This document shows, one piece after another, positions 1 through 5,556 of a stretch of 6,181 nt of DNA. The DNA is from Sphingomonadaceae bacterium (GTDB lineage Bacteria > Pseudomonadota > Alphaproteobacteria > Sphingomonadales > Sphingomonadaceae). Numbering within the stretch: position 1 is the first letter of the stretch; each line of letters opens with the position of its first letter. Under the pieces are notes generated by a model. It did no database searches. It was not told the origin of the DNA and worked only from the letters and a program-made list of their open reading frames with translations. The stretch is from contig RFSU01000135.1 in assembly GCA_009923795.1 (NCBI GenBank), positions 1-6,181 on the forward strand, given 5' to 3'. The position numbers were made by a program, and so were the translations under genes.

Positions 1-2
1 TG

Positions 3-152
3 AGTGCGCTGCTCGCAAAGGGCTATGAAACGCCGACCCCGATCCAGCTTCAGGCGATCCCGCCCCTGCTGGAAGGTAAGGATTTGTGCGGCATCGCGCA
101 GACCGGAACCGGCAAAACGGCCGCCTTTGCGTTGCCGTCCCTCAACATTTGA
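3..152 (+). pseudogene. rhlE: N-terminal fragment of RhlE-type DEAD-box RNA helicase (5' partial, frameshifted)
   Basis: This frame gives 49 residues and then a TGA stop at 150-152. It carries the Q motif (GYETPTPIQ, 21-47), which recognises adenine in DEAD-box helicases, and motif I / Walker A (AQTGTGKT, 96-119), which binds ATP phosphate. The start codon and roughly 12-18 residues lie off the left edge. The rest of the helicase continues one frame away: the expected FALPSLQHL reads into the stop as FALPSLNI. One base is missing around 141-143 relative to the family. Alone, the fragment has no DEAD box and no second RecA lobe, so it cannot be a working helicase. It is either part of a damaged gene or the product of a sequencing or assembly error. 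Family identity is certain; the RhlE subfamily is an inference from sequence style. Confidence 0.85.
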
Positions 153-1279
153 TGAACAATCCAAAGGCCCGCGCCCCGCTCACTTGCCGGATGCTTGTCC
201 TGTCGCCGACCCGCGAATTGGCAGCGCAGATTGCCCAATCGTTCCGAGATTATGGCCGCCAGCTGCAATTGCGCATTGAAACCGTCTTTGGCGGCGTACC
301 GATTAATCGCCAGATCAAGGCGCTTAGCCCCGGCATCGACGTTCTTGTCGCAACACCGGGCCGCTTGCTTGATTTGATTGATCAGCGCGCGTTGTCGCTG
401 CGCAATGTTGAGATTTTCGTCCTCGACGAAGCCGATCAGATGCTCGACCTAGGCTTCATCCATGCGCTGAAACGGATCGACAAGATGCTCCCGAAAGAGC
501 GCCAGTCGCTCTTCTTCTCGGCCACGATGCCGAAAACCATTGCCGAATTGGGCGACCGCTTCCTGACCAACCCGGTTCGCGTGTCCGTCACGCCGGAATC
601 AACGACAGCAGAACGCGTCAGCCAATATGTGACCTTCGTCACCCAGCGCGAAAAGCAGGCGCTGCTGACCATCCGCCTGCGTGAAGAAGAGATTGATCGC
701 GCTTTGGTGTTCACGCGCACAAAACATGGTGCGGACAAGGTCGTGAAGCATTTGCAGGCATCAAACATCCCCTGTGCGGCCATCCATGGCAATAAGAGCC
801 AGGCGCAGCGCACCTTGGCCCTGCAAGCCTTTCGCAAGGGTGAAATCCGCATTCTGATCGCCACAGATATTGCCGCACGCGGCATCGATGTGTCGGGCGT
901 CAGCCATGTGTTCAATTTTGAACTTCCCAATGTACCGGAACAATATGTCCACCGCATCGGCCGCACCGCGCGCGCCGGGCGCGATGGCATTGCGATCAGC
1001 TTTGTTGATGGGGAAGAACGCGGCTGGTTGCGCCAGATTGAGCGCCTGACCCGTGTTCAGCTTCAGCCCGTGCCTTTGCCCGAGGATTTTGCAGCAGAAG
1101 TGGCACGCATGCCGCAGCCTAAGCAAGCGCCCGCAACGGCGCAGCGTCGTCATGAAGATGCACGGCGTGGGGGCGATAATGCCAATGGCCCCAATGCCAA
1201 GCGTCGCCATTTCGGCAACCGCAAACCCGGCGGCGTTGGTGCTCATAAAGGTGCAATCCGGAAAACCGGAAGCCGCTAA
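152..1279 (+). CDS. rhlE: DEAD-box RNA helicase, RhlE type (main part after frameshift)
   Basis: ATP-dependent RNA helicase of superfamily 2. RhlE-type enzymes remodel RNA structure in ribosome assembly and RNA turnover in the cytoplasm. Visible motifs in order: Ia PTRELAAQ (206-229), TPGRL (Ib), II DEAD (425-436), III SAT (518-526), IV LVFTRTK, V ATDIAARGID (860-889) and VI HRIGRTARAG (950-979). A basic, low-complexity tail of about 55 residues follows, rich in Arg, Lys, Gly and Asn and typical of RNA-binding tails. The frame is open from base 86 (a GTG), but codons before about 143 are out of the true frame. The first sensible start in this piece is ATG 152, which shares its A with the TGA that ends the upstream fragment; no Shine-Dalgarno is visible there. 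The piece lacks the Q motif and Walker A, so it could not hydrolyse ATP alone. If the missing base is restored, one normal full-length helicase results. Confidence 0.85.
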   Translation: MNNPKARAPLTCRMLVLSPTRELAAQIAQSFRDYGRQLQLRIETVFGGVPINRQIKALSPGIDVLVATPGRLLDLIDQRALSLRNVEIFVLDEADQMLDLGFIHALKRIDKMLPKERQSLFFSATMPKTIAELGDRFLTNPVRVSVTPESTTAERVSQYVTFVTQREKQALLTIRLREEEIDRALVFTRTKHGADKVVKHLQASNIPCAAIHGNKSQAQRTLALQAFRKGEIRILIATDIAARGIDVSGVSHVFNFELPNVPEQYVHRIGRTARAGRDGIAISFVDGEERGWLRQIERLTRVQLQPVPLPEDFAAEVARMPQPKQAPATAQRRHEDARRGGDNANGPNAKRRHFGNRKPGGVGAHKGAIRKTGSR

Positions 1280-1280
1280 G

Positions 1281-1308
1281 GCCAGACTTTCGTCTCTGGG
1301 CTCTTTTC
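1281..1308 (+). terminator. weak rho-independent-like terminator after rhlE
   Basis: Two bases after the helicase stop, GCCAGA (1281-1286) can pair with TCTGGGC (1295-1301), with one bulged G and an eight-base loop. TCTTTT follows at 1302-1307. It sits in the 51-base gap between convergent rhlE and msrA, where a terminator is expected. The stem is short and the T-run interrupted, so strength is uncertain. The opposite strand has no T-run, so it would not serve msrA. Confidence 0.45.
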
Positions 1309-1330
1309 CATTCTACTCGGTAAAGGCTTC

Positions 1331-1867
1331 TTAAACCGCCGTTTTCAGCCGGTCGGCAAACCGTTTTTTCAGCTTGGTGAGCTTTGGCGGAATGACCGCA
1401 AGGCAATAGCCATTGCTCTGCCCTTCCCCATCCCAATAGCGTTGATGATAATCCTCCGCCGGATACCAATGGGCGAGCTTTTCGAGCTTTGTGACAATCG
1501 GGGCCGGCCAATCCGCCGCAGCCCGCTGCATCCCGGCGATTGCTTCCGCCTCTTGGCCTGCATCATGCGGAAAAATGGCGGAGCGATATTGCGTCCCAAT
1601 GTCATTGCCCTGACGGTTAAGCTGGGTCGGGTCATGCGTTGCAAAAAACACATCCAGCAAATCCCCATAGGAAATCCGCGACGGATCAAACCAGATGCGC
1701 AGCGCCTCGGCATGGCCGGTATCGCCACCGCACACCAATTTATAGGTCGGATCAGGGACATGGCCGCCAATATAGCCGCTCTCAATCCGCTCCACGCCAT
1801 CCAACTGCTGAAACACAGCCTCCACGCACCAGAAACAGCCCCCGGCCAGCGTCGCAATCTCTGTCAT
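1331..1867 (-). CDS. msrA: peptide-methionine (S)-S-oxide reductase MsrA
   Basis: Reduces the S epimer of methionine sulfoxide, free or in proteins, back to methionine, using thioredoxin as electron donor; a cytoplasmic oxidative-damage repair enzyme. The 178-residue protein has the family signature GGCFWCVE at residues 9-16, with catalytic Cys11 and a second Cys14. It also has conserved GHAEAL, the block HDPTQLNRQGNDIGTQYRS, and YPAEDYHQRY near the C-terminus. Cys155 in the NGYC segment is the likely resolving cysteine. Length is normal and the protein looks complete, with no MsrB fusion. The ATG start is supported by an AGGAG at 1876-1880 with 8-base spacing. It lies 71 bases downstream of the tRNA and converges on rhlE. 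Confidence 0.96.
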   Translation of the reverse strand: MTEIATLAGGCFWCVEAVFQQLDGVERIESGYIGGHVPDPTYKLVCGGDTGHAEALRIWFDPSRISYGDLLDVFFATHDPTQLNRQGNDIGTQYRSAIFPHDAGQEAEAIAGMQRAAADWPAPIVTKLEKLAHWYPAEDYHQRYWDGEGQSNGYCLAVIPPKLTKLKKRFADRLKTAV

Positions 1868-1875
1868 CGACCAAT

Positions 1876-1882
1876 CTCCTCA
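1876..1882 (-). promoter_or_regulatory. Shine-Dalgarno of msrA
   Basis: Read on the - strand this is TGAGGAG, a strong anti-16S match, with 8 bases before the ATG at 1867. It supports the msrA start chosen; there is no competing upstream in-frame ATG. Confidence 0.7.
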
Positions 1883-1938
1883 TTCAACGCCTCAGATAGG
1901 ACGCCGAGCCGATCAAGGAAAGATGGTCAAAAGAGGAT

Positions 1939-2013
1939 TGGCTGGGGCGGCAGGATTCGAACCTACGAATGCCGGTACCAAAAACCGGTGCCTTACCACT
2001 TGGCGACGCCCCA
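1939..2013 (-). tRNA. trnQ: tRNA-Gln (anticodon UUG), CCA encoded
   Basis: Read on the - strand, the gene folds as a full cloverleaf. The acceptor 5' strand TGGGGCG (2013-2007) pairs perfectly with CGCCCCA (1949-1943). G73 and an encoded CCA follow (1941-1939). The anticodon stem is CCGGT/ACCGG with loop TTTTGGT, giving anticodon TTG (UUG), which reads CAA and, by wobble, CAG. The T arm is GTAGG-TTCGAAT-CCTGC with one T-G wobble. A terminal G73 and a first base pair starting with U (U1-A72, a weak pair) are typical of bacterial tRNA-Gln. It begins 50 bases past the ilvE stop on the same strand, so it may be cut from an ilvE read-through transcript or have its own promoter. Confidence 0.97.
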
Positions 2014-2063
2014 ACTTATGCGTGGGCCGTTCCTATAGCGGCCCTATCTCGGAAGGCAATCGG

Positions 2064-3155
2064 TCAATCGAGCCGCATGACCCAATTATGGGGGTCGGCG
2101 GCCGCCCCGCGCTGAATGCTGACCAATTTTTCTTTCAAACGCTGCGTCACCTGCCCCGGGCCACCTGCCCCAACGGTGAAGCTGCCAGAAGGCGACGACA
2201 CTTTGCCAATGGGTGTCACAACTGCCGCCGTGCCACAGGCAAAGGATTCGACGATCCGCCCGCTCTTGGCATCAGCTTCCCACTGATCAATGGCATAGCG
2301 CTCTTCCCGAACGGTCAGGCCTTCATCGCGCGCAATCGTCAAAAGCGATTCCCGGGTAATGCCGGGCAGGATTGTGCCGGACAAAGGCGGGGTCTGGATT
2401 GATCCATCTTCGAACACGAAGAAGAGGTTCATGCCGCCCAATTCCTCGATCCAGCGATTTTCCGCTGCATCCAAGAAAACAACCTGATCATGCCCCAGCT
2501 TCATGGCCTCGGCCTGTGCAATAAGGCTGGACGCATAATTGCCGCCGCATTTCGCTGCACCCGTACCGCCGGGGGCGGCCCGGCTATAATCTTGCGAGAC
2601 CCAGAGCGAGACTGCAGGGGCCCCGCTCTTGAAATAGCCGCCTGCGGCCGACGCAATGACCATGTACAGATATTCAGAGGACGGCTTGACGCCCAAAAAG
2701 GCTTCGCTCGCGATCATGAAGGGCCGCAGGTAGATGGAGCCGCCCTCAACATCGGGGAACCAGTCCCGATCAATCTGCACAAGCTGTCGGCAAGACCCGA
2801 TGAACAACTCTTCGGGAAGCTCTGCCATCGCCATGCGCCGGGCAGAGGCGTTGAACCGCTGCGCATTGGCCTCTGGCCGGAACAGGGCCATGGCCCCATC
2901 TTCCAACCGATAGGCCTTTAGGCCTTCAAAAATTTCCTGCGCATAATGCAGCACCGCAGTCGCCGGATCGAGCACAAGCGGCTGGCGCGCATGGACTTTT
3001 GCATCATGCCACCCCTGCCCTTCGACATAACGGATCGTCACCATATGGTCGGTAAAGACTTTGCCAAAGCCGGGCGCTGCAATGCGGTCTGCGCGCTCCT
3101 GGGCAGAAATGGGGTTGGCAGAGGGTATAATCGCGAACGGGATATTGGCGCTCAT
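2064..3155 (-). CDS. ilvE: branched-chain amino acid aminotransferase
   Basis: Transfers the amino group between glutamate and the 2-oxo acids of valine, leucine and isoleucine: the last step of their synthesis and the first of their breakdown. It is a cytoplasmic, PLP-dependent fold-type IV enzyme. The 363 residues match family-II BCATs, which resemble eukaryotic BCATs and are longer than E. coli IlvE (about 309). Visible signatures: FGKVFTDHMVTI (30-41), YAQEIFEGLKAYR (71-83), GTGAAKCGGNYA with the PLP lysine K202, EELGGMNLFFV (237-247), SGTILPGITRESLL (259-272) and ACGTAAVVTPIGK (306-318). The ATG at 3155 fits the family N-terminus (PNP-like segment, then FGKVFTDHM), and the next in-frame Met is only at codon 38. 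The start lacks a recognisable Shine-Dalgarno; the preceding bases are pyrimidine-rich. It follows proC by 98 bases on the same strand and probably has its own promoter. Confidence 0.97.
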   Translation of the reverse strand: MSANIPFAIIPSANPISAQERADRIAAPGFGKVFTDHMVTIRYVEGQGWHDAKVHARQPLVLDPATAVLHYAQEIFEGLKAYRLEDGAMALFRPEANAQRFNASARRMAMAELPEELFIGSCRQLVQIDRDWFPDVEGGSIYLRPFMIASEAFLGVKPSSEYLYMVIASAAGGYFKSGAPAVSLWVSQDYSRAAPGGTGAAKCGGNYASSLIAQAEAMKLGHDQVVFLDAAENRWIEELGGMNLFFVFEDGSIQTPPLSGTILPGITRESLLTIARDEGLTVREERYAIDQWEADAKSGRIVESFACGTAAVVTPIGKVSSPSGSFTVGAGGPGQVTQRLKEKLVSIQRGAAADPHNWVMRLD

Positions 3156-3207
3156 CGAGAGGGAAACTTTCTATTGCCCGCAGGGGAAAACCCGCAACTT
3201 CCTGTCC

Positions 3208-3236
3208 CCGCTATGCGAGGTCTGGCCCAAGGTCAA
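3208..3236 (-). promoter_or_regulatory. candidate sigma-70-type promoter for ilvE
   Basis: In the proC-ilvE gap, read on the - strand, TTGACC (3236-3231) is a good -35 match. A weak -10 candidate, TAGCGG (3213-3208), follows after 17 bases; CATAGC at 15 bases is the alternative. A start near 3200 would leave a leader of about 45 bases. The -35 is convincing and the -10 is not. Alphaproteobacterial promoters often have a loose -10, so this is a guess based on position and the -35. Confidence 0.3.
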
Positions 3237-3253
3237 CGGGGGTTTATGGAGAA

Positions 3254-4051
3254 TTAGTCCGGCTTTGCGGCATTGGCCAATTCGCGGCTGCGCTTGGCAG
3301 CGGCGGCAACTATTGCGGCCATAAGTTCCGCCAGATCAGAGGTATCTAGGACTGTTAAGCCCGCATGGGTGGTGCCATTGGGGCTGCGCACAGCTTCGGC
3401 CAAGTCAGACGGCGCCTGCCCCGTTGAAAGCGCCAATCGAGCAGAGCCTGCCACCGTCTCCAACGCAAGCCGCAGCGCCAATGGGTGCGACAGGCCCTGC
3501 AGCACCCCTGCTTTGGCCAATGCATCGATAAAGCGAAAGACAAAGGCAGGGCCAGACCCTGAAACGCCGGTCACAGCATGAAAGGCATCTTCATCCTCAA
3601 CCCACTCCACATGGCCCAGAGGTGTCATCAGCTGGTCGATCTGCGCTTTTCCAGCAGCATCGAGTGTTGGACCGAAAATGACGCTCACGCCTTCGCCAAT
3701 CGCGGCAGGCATATTGGGCATGACGCGAACATAAGCAGCAGCGCCCGGCAAATGCGTCTTGAGGCTCTTAGTTTCCACACCGGCGAGAATAGAGACCACC
3801 AGCGTGTGTGGTCCAATGGCCAGTGTCGGCGCAACCTCAGCCAACATTTGAGGCTTTATGCCCAATAAGAGAATATCTGGTGCAGGGCCCTGCGCCTTGG
3901 CGGTCAACATGACGCCCGCGGGCAGATCGGGGTTTGCTGGATCAATAACCAGAATAGTTTGCGGATCGACCCCGGCGTCAATCCAGCCGCGCAGCATTGC
4001 GCCCCCCATATTGCCGCATCCGACCAGCCAGATTGCGGCCTTGGCGCTCAT
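3254..4051 (-). CDS. proC: pyrroline-5-carboxylate reductase
   Basis: Catalyses the last step of proline synthesis: 1-pyrroline-5-carboxylate plus NAD(P)H to L-proline, in the cytoplasm. From the chosen start the protein has 265 residues, close to E. coli ProC (269). The N-terminal Rossmann fold carries VGCGNMGGAML (10-20), and IKPQ is at 65-68. The segment RVMPNMPAAIGEG (109-121) and the C-terminal dimerisation domain with TGVSGSGPAFVF (161-172) and VRSPNGTTHAGLTVL (221-235) form the substrate site. The frame is open upstream to 4114, but those 21 residues lie inside ybjN and do not look like ProC. ATG 4051 overlaps the ybjN TGA as ATGA, with a GAGG just upstream, so this start is well supported. 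The overlap implies translational coupling to ybjN. Confidence 0.96.
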   Translation of the reverse strand: MSAKAAIWLVGCGNMGGAMLRGWIDAGVDPQTILVIDPANPDLPAGVMLTAKAQGPAPDILLLGIKPQMLAEVAPTLAIGPHTLVVSILAGVETKSLKTHLPGAAAYVRVMPNMPAAIGEGVSVIFGPTLDAAGKAQIDQLMTPLGHVEWVEDEDAFHAVTGVSGSGPAFVFRFIDALAKAGVLQGLSHPLALRLALETVAGSARLALSTGQAPSDLAEAVRSPNGTTHAGLTVLDTSDLAELMAAIVAAAAKRSRELANAAKPD

Positions 4052-4560
4052 GCCTCGCCCTGAGTTTCGACCATGGCAGAGGTAATGGCCTCGCGCGGTG
4101 TTTTGCCGCCCCAAAGAACGAACTGAAAGACCGGATAAAACCGATCCAGCTCATCAATGGCGGCTTCAACCATGACTTCGGCCTGATCAAAGGAGAAAAC
4201 GGCCTCCCCGCTCCCCGAATCCAGCAAGGCGGCATGCCGGTACACAATGATCCCGGTTGAGGGCCAATATTCAAAATGGCCAAGCCAAAGCTGCTCGTTG
4301 ATCAAGCCAATGGCTTCATAGACGGACGCTGCTTGGTTTTCGGTGACCTTAATGTCGGGAAACGCCAGAAATTGCAGCACGCAATCATCGTCGCGCCAAA
4401 GGCCGCGCAGCTCGTAGGTGCTCCAAGCGCCCTTGGCCGAGGCGACGATTTCATCATCCCCAATACGCTCATGCAGCCAGTTATGCGCCGAAAACCAGCT
4501 TTCAAGGGTTTCGATAGGCGCGCCTGCGGCTTGCGCCATGTCGAGAGATTCCATGCTCAT
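4048..4560 (-). CDS. YbjN domain-containing protein
   Basis: A 170-residue soluble protein of the YbjN family (once called a putative sensory transduction regulator); its molecular function is not established. The recognisable parts are an N-terminal helix leading to SWFSAHNW (21-28), a central beta region (about 35-110) and the C-terminal block DELDRFYPVFQFVLWGGKTP (137-155), which I recall as the hallmark of alphaproteobacterial members. No signal peptide or membrane segment is visible. The start is uncertain: ATG 4560 and ATG 4554 (codon 3) are both close to a weak GAG-containing site, and Met8 is a third option. It overlaps proC by 4 bases and follows ubiK by 83 bases. I recall that proC often sits beside a YbjN gene in alphaproteobacteria, which suggests co-expression but not a shared pathway. 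Confidence 0.88.
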   Translation of the reverse strand: MSMESLDMAQAAGAPIETLESWFSAHNWLHERIGDDEIVASAKGAWSTYELRGLWRDDDCVLQFLAFPDIKVTENQAASVYEAIGLINEQLWLGHFEYWPSTGIIVYRHAALLDSGSGEAVFSFDQAEVMVEAAIDELDRFYPVFQFVLWGGKTPREAITSAMVETQGEA

Positions 4561-4643
4561 CTCGGTCTACTTGCCGTTTAAAGATGGAAACGAGCAAGGA
4601 CGCTGACGGGTTCCCCGGACAAAATTGTGGACAAGACCGTTGG

Positions 4644-4892
4644 TCAGCCCTTTGTTTTGCCCTCAAGTGCCTCAAGCCGGGCCTTCAGGGCATCGGCCTC
4701 TTCGCGCGCGGCAACGGCCATTGCCTTGACCACCTCAAACTCATCGCGGCTCACAAAGTCCATCCCGCCAATCCATTCGCGGAATTTTTCGCGCGTGGCG
4801 GACTCAGCTTCGCGGCCCATGCCGGCAATCGTGCCGGCAGCGCCATTCACAAGCTTGGAGAGGTCATCGAAGAAGCGGTTTTCGGTCTGCAT
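4644..4892 (-). CDS. ubiK: ubiquinone biosynthesis accessory factor UbiK (BMFP/YqiC family)
   Basis: A small 82-residue protein of the UbiK (formerly YqiC, BMFP) family. In E. coli UbiK partners UbiJ in the ubiquinone synthesis complex; the function is transferred from the family. Visible architecture: an N-terminal amphipathic segment (QTENRFFDDLSKLVNGAAGT, 2-21), a central region with REWIGGMDFVSRDEFEVVKAM (38-58) and a C-terminal coiled coil (about 48-77) rich in Ala, Glu, Arg and Leu. The VSRDEF segment leading into the coil is characteristic. The frame is open nine codons further, to a TTG at 4919. I prefer ATG 4892 because AAGGA (4904-4900) precedes it by 7 bases and family members start with a similar MQTEN-like segment. 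It follows tspO by 27 bases on the same strand, so co-transcription is likely. Confidence 0.88.
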   Translation of the reverse strand: MQTENRFFDDLSKLVNGAAGTIAGMGREAESATREKFREWIGGMDFVSRDEFEVVKAMAVAAREEADALKARLEALEGKTKG

Positions 4893-4899
4893 GTCTTTA

Positions 4900-4904
4900 T
4901 CCTT
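4900..4904 (-). promoter_or_regulatory. Shine-Dalgarno deciding the ubiK start
   Basis: AAGGA on the - strand, 7 bases before ATG 4892. It lies inside the longer open frame that begins at TTG 4919, which has no comparable site, so it favours the shorter 82-residue UbiK. Confidence 0.6.
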
Positions 4905-4919
4905 AAAGCCAAAGGCCAA

Positions 4920-5471
4920 TTAGCCCCCTATTTGGGGACGCGCGGCGGCGGAGACAAGGGTTTCCGCATTGGGGTTGAGTTGATCAATCTGATAATTCAG
5001 GATGGAGGCAAAGCTGAGCCAGACCATATAGGGCAGCAAGAGCCACGCCGCCGCCTTACGAATGGGCGCAACCGCAAAGCTCGTCGCGATCGTCAGTGCC
5101 AAAATCACAAGAATAAGATAAAAGGCGATTGTGACCTGATGCCAAGCAAAGAAGAGCGGTGACCAGGCCAAATTCAGCACCAACTGGGCCATAAACAGCG
5201 TCAGCGCCCCCCCCCGCCCCGGCGCATCCTTCGCGGCCAATATCATGGCCAGCGATAGGCCAATCATGATGTACAAAATCGTCCAAACAACCCCAAAAAC
5301 CCAGCCGGGGGGAATGATATCAGGGCGTTCAATTGCAAGGAACCAGCCATTGTCATAGCCAGAATTGGCAAGCCAACCAGACACCATACCAAGGGCAACG
5401 ACAAGCGGCACCATGACCACCGCCCAACCAAGAAAGGATCCTGAAGCGGCCTTATGTGTTTTTGCGGTCAT
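4920..5471 (-). CDS. tspO: TspO/MBR (tryptophan-rich sensory protein) family membrane protein
   Basis: An integral membrane protein of the TspO/peripheral benzodiazepine receptor family. Family members bind porphyrins and cholesterol-like ligands; in Rhodobacter TspO modulates photosynthesis gene expression. The role here is unknown. The 183 residues give five likely transmembrane helices: about 12-34, 56-80, 88-109, 113-134 and 138-160. Family motifs seen: PPGWVFGVVWTILY (54-67), LNLAWSPLFFAWH (99-111) and LLPYMVWLSFASILN (145-159). There is a Trp-rich, Pro-rich ligand-side loop and an unusually long polar C-tail. Two consecutive ATGs begin the frame (5474, 5471). GGAGG at 5481-5477 lies 2 bases from the first and 5 from the second, so I use the second. 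The loop after helix 2 is encoded by an uninterrupted G9 run (- strand). It lies upstream of ubiK with a 27-base gap. Confidence 0.93.
   Translation of the reverse strand: MTAKTHKAASGSFLGWAVVMVPLVVALGMVSGWLANSGYDNGWFLAIERPDIIPPGWVFGVVWTILYIMIGLSLAMILAAKDAPGRGGALTLFMAQLVLNLAWSPLFFAWHQVTIAFYLILVILALTIATSFAVAPIRKAAAWLLLPYMVWLSFASILNYQIDQLNPNAETLVSAAARPQIGG
5207..5215 (-). repeat. nine-base homopolymer (G9 on the coding strand) inside tspO
   Basis: Nine consecutive C on the + strand, nine G in the tspO sense strand, preceded in the sense strand by GGGGC. It encodes the Pro-Gly-Arg-Gly-Gly-Ala loop around residues 84-89. The reading frame through it is intact here. Long G/C homopolymers are slippage-prone in replication and in sequencing. 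Confidence 0.9.
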
Positions 5472-5476
5472 CATCG

Positions 5477-5481
5477 CCTCC
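5477..5481 (-). promoter_or_regulatory. Shine-Dalgarno deciding the tspO start
   Basis: GGAGG on the - strand, 5 bases before ATG 5471 but only 2 before ATG 5474. Normal spacing favours the second of the two tandem ATG codons. Confidence 0.6.
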
Positions 5482-5556
5482 GTCTTAGGTAAGGCTAGAA
5501 CGTAGACCTACCACGCCCCGCCGCAAGCGACAATTCTGGCTTGTTCCTGAGGCAGA

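Noticed and set aside
86..151. A GTG start at 86 giving a longer helicase product
   Set aside because: The first 19 or so codons after 86 are the Walker A region read in the wrong frame; the true protein there is in frame 3.
436..1246. Long open frames on the - strand opposite the helicase (436-990 and 761-1246)
   Set aside because: They are antisense shadows of a strongly conserved helicase, with no recognisable domain and no ribosome site.
1868..1938. A promoter for msrA (TTGACC on the - strand at 1930-1925)
   Set aside because: The -35 is good, but no acceptable -10 lies 16-18 bases on; the TATCTG candidate is 26 bases away.
1442..2038. A + strand open frame of 198 codons across msrA and the tRNA
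   Set aside because: It runs antisense to msrA and through a structural tRNA gene, and its product resembles nothing I know.
1900..2063. An integrated island using the tRNA-Gln as attachment site
   Set aside because: No integrase, no repeat of the tRNA 3' end and no change in gene style are visible; the flanking genes are housekeeping.
3170..3240. A leader peptide for attenuation of ilvE
   Set aside because: The only short frame starts with TTG, ends at a TAG and has no run of Val, Leu or Ile codons; no clear terminator/antiterminator pair is visible.
4052..4114. The upstream extension of proC to 4114
   Set aside because: Those 21 residues lie inside ybjN and do not resemble ProC; the ATGA overlap start is standard and has a nearby GAGG.
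4584..5162. A + strand open frame of 192 codons
   Set aside because: It lies antisense to ubiK and the 3' half of tspO, both well recognised, and has no family features.
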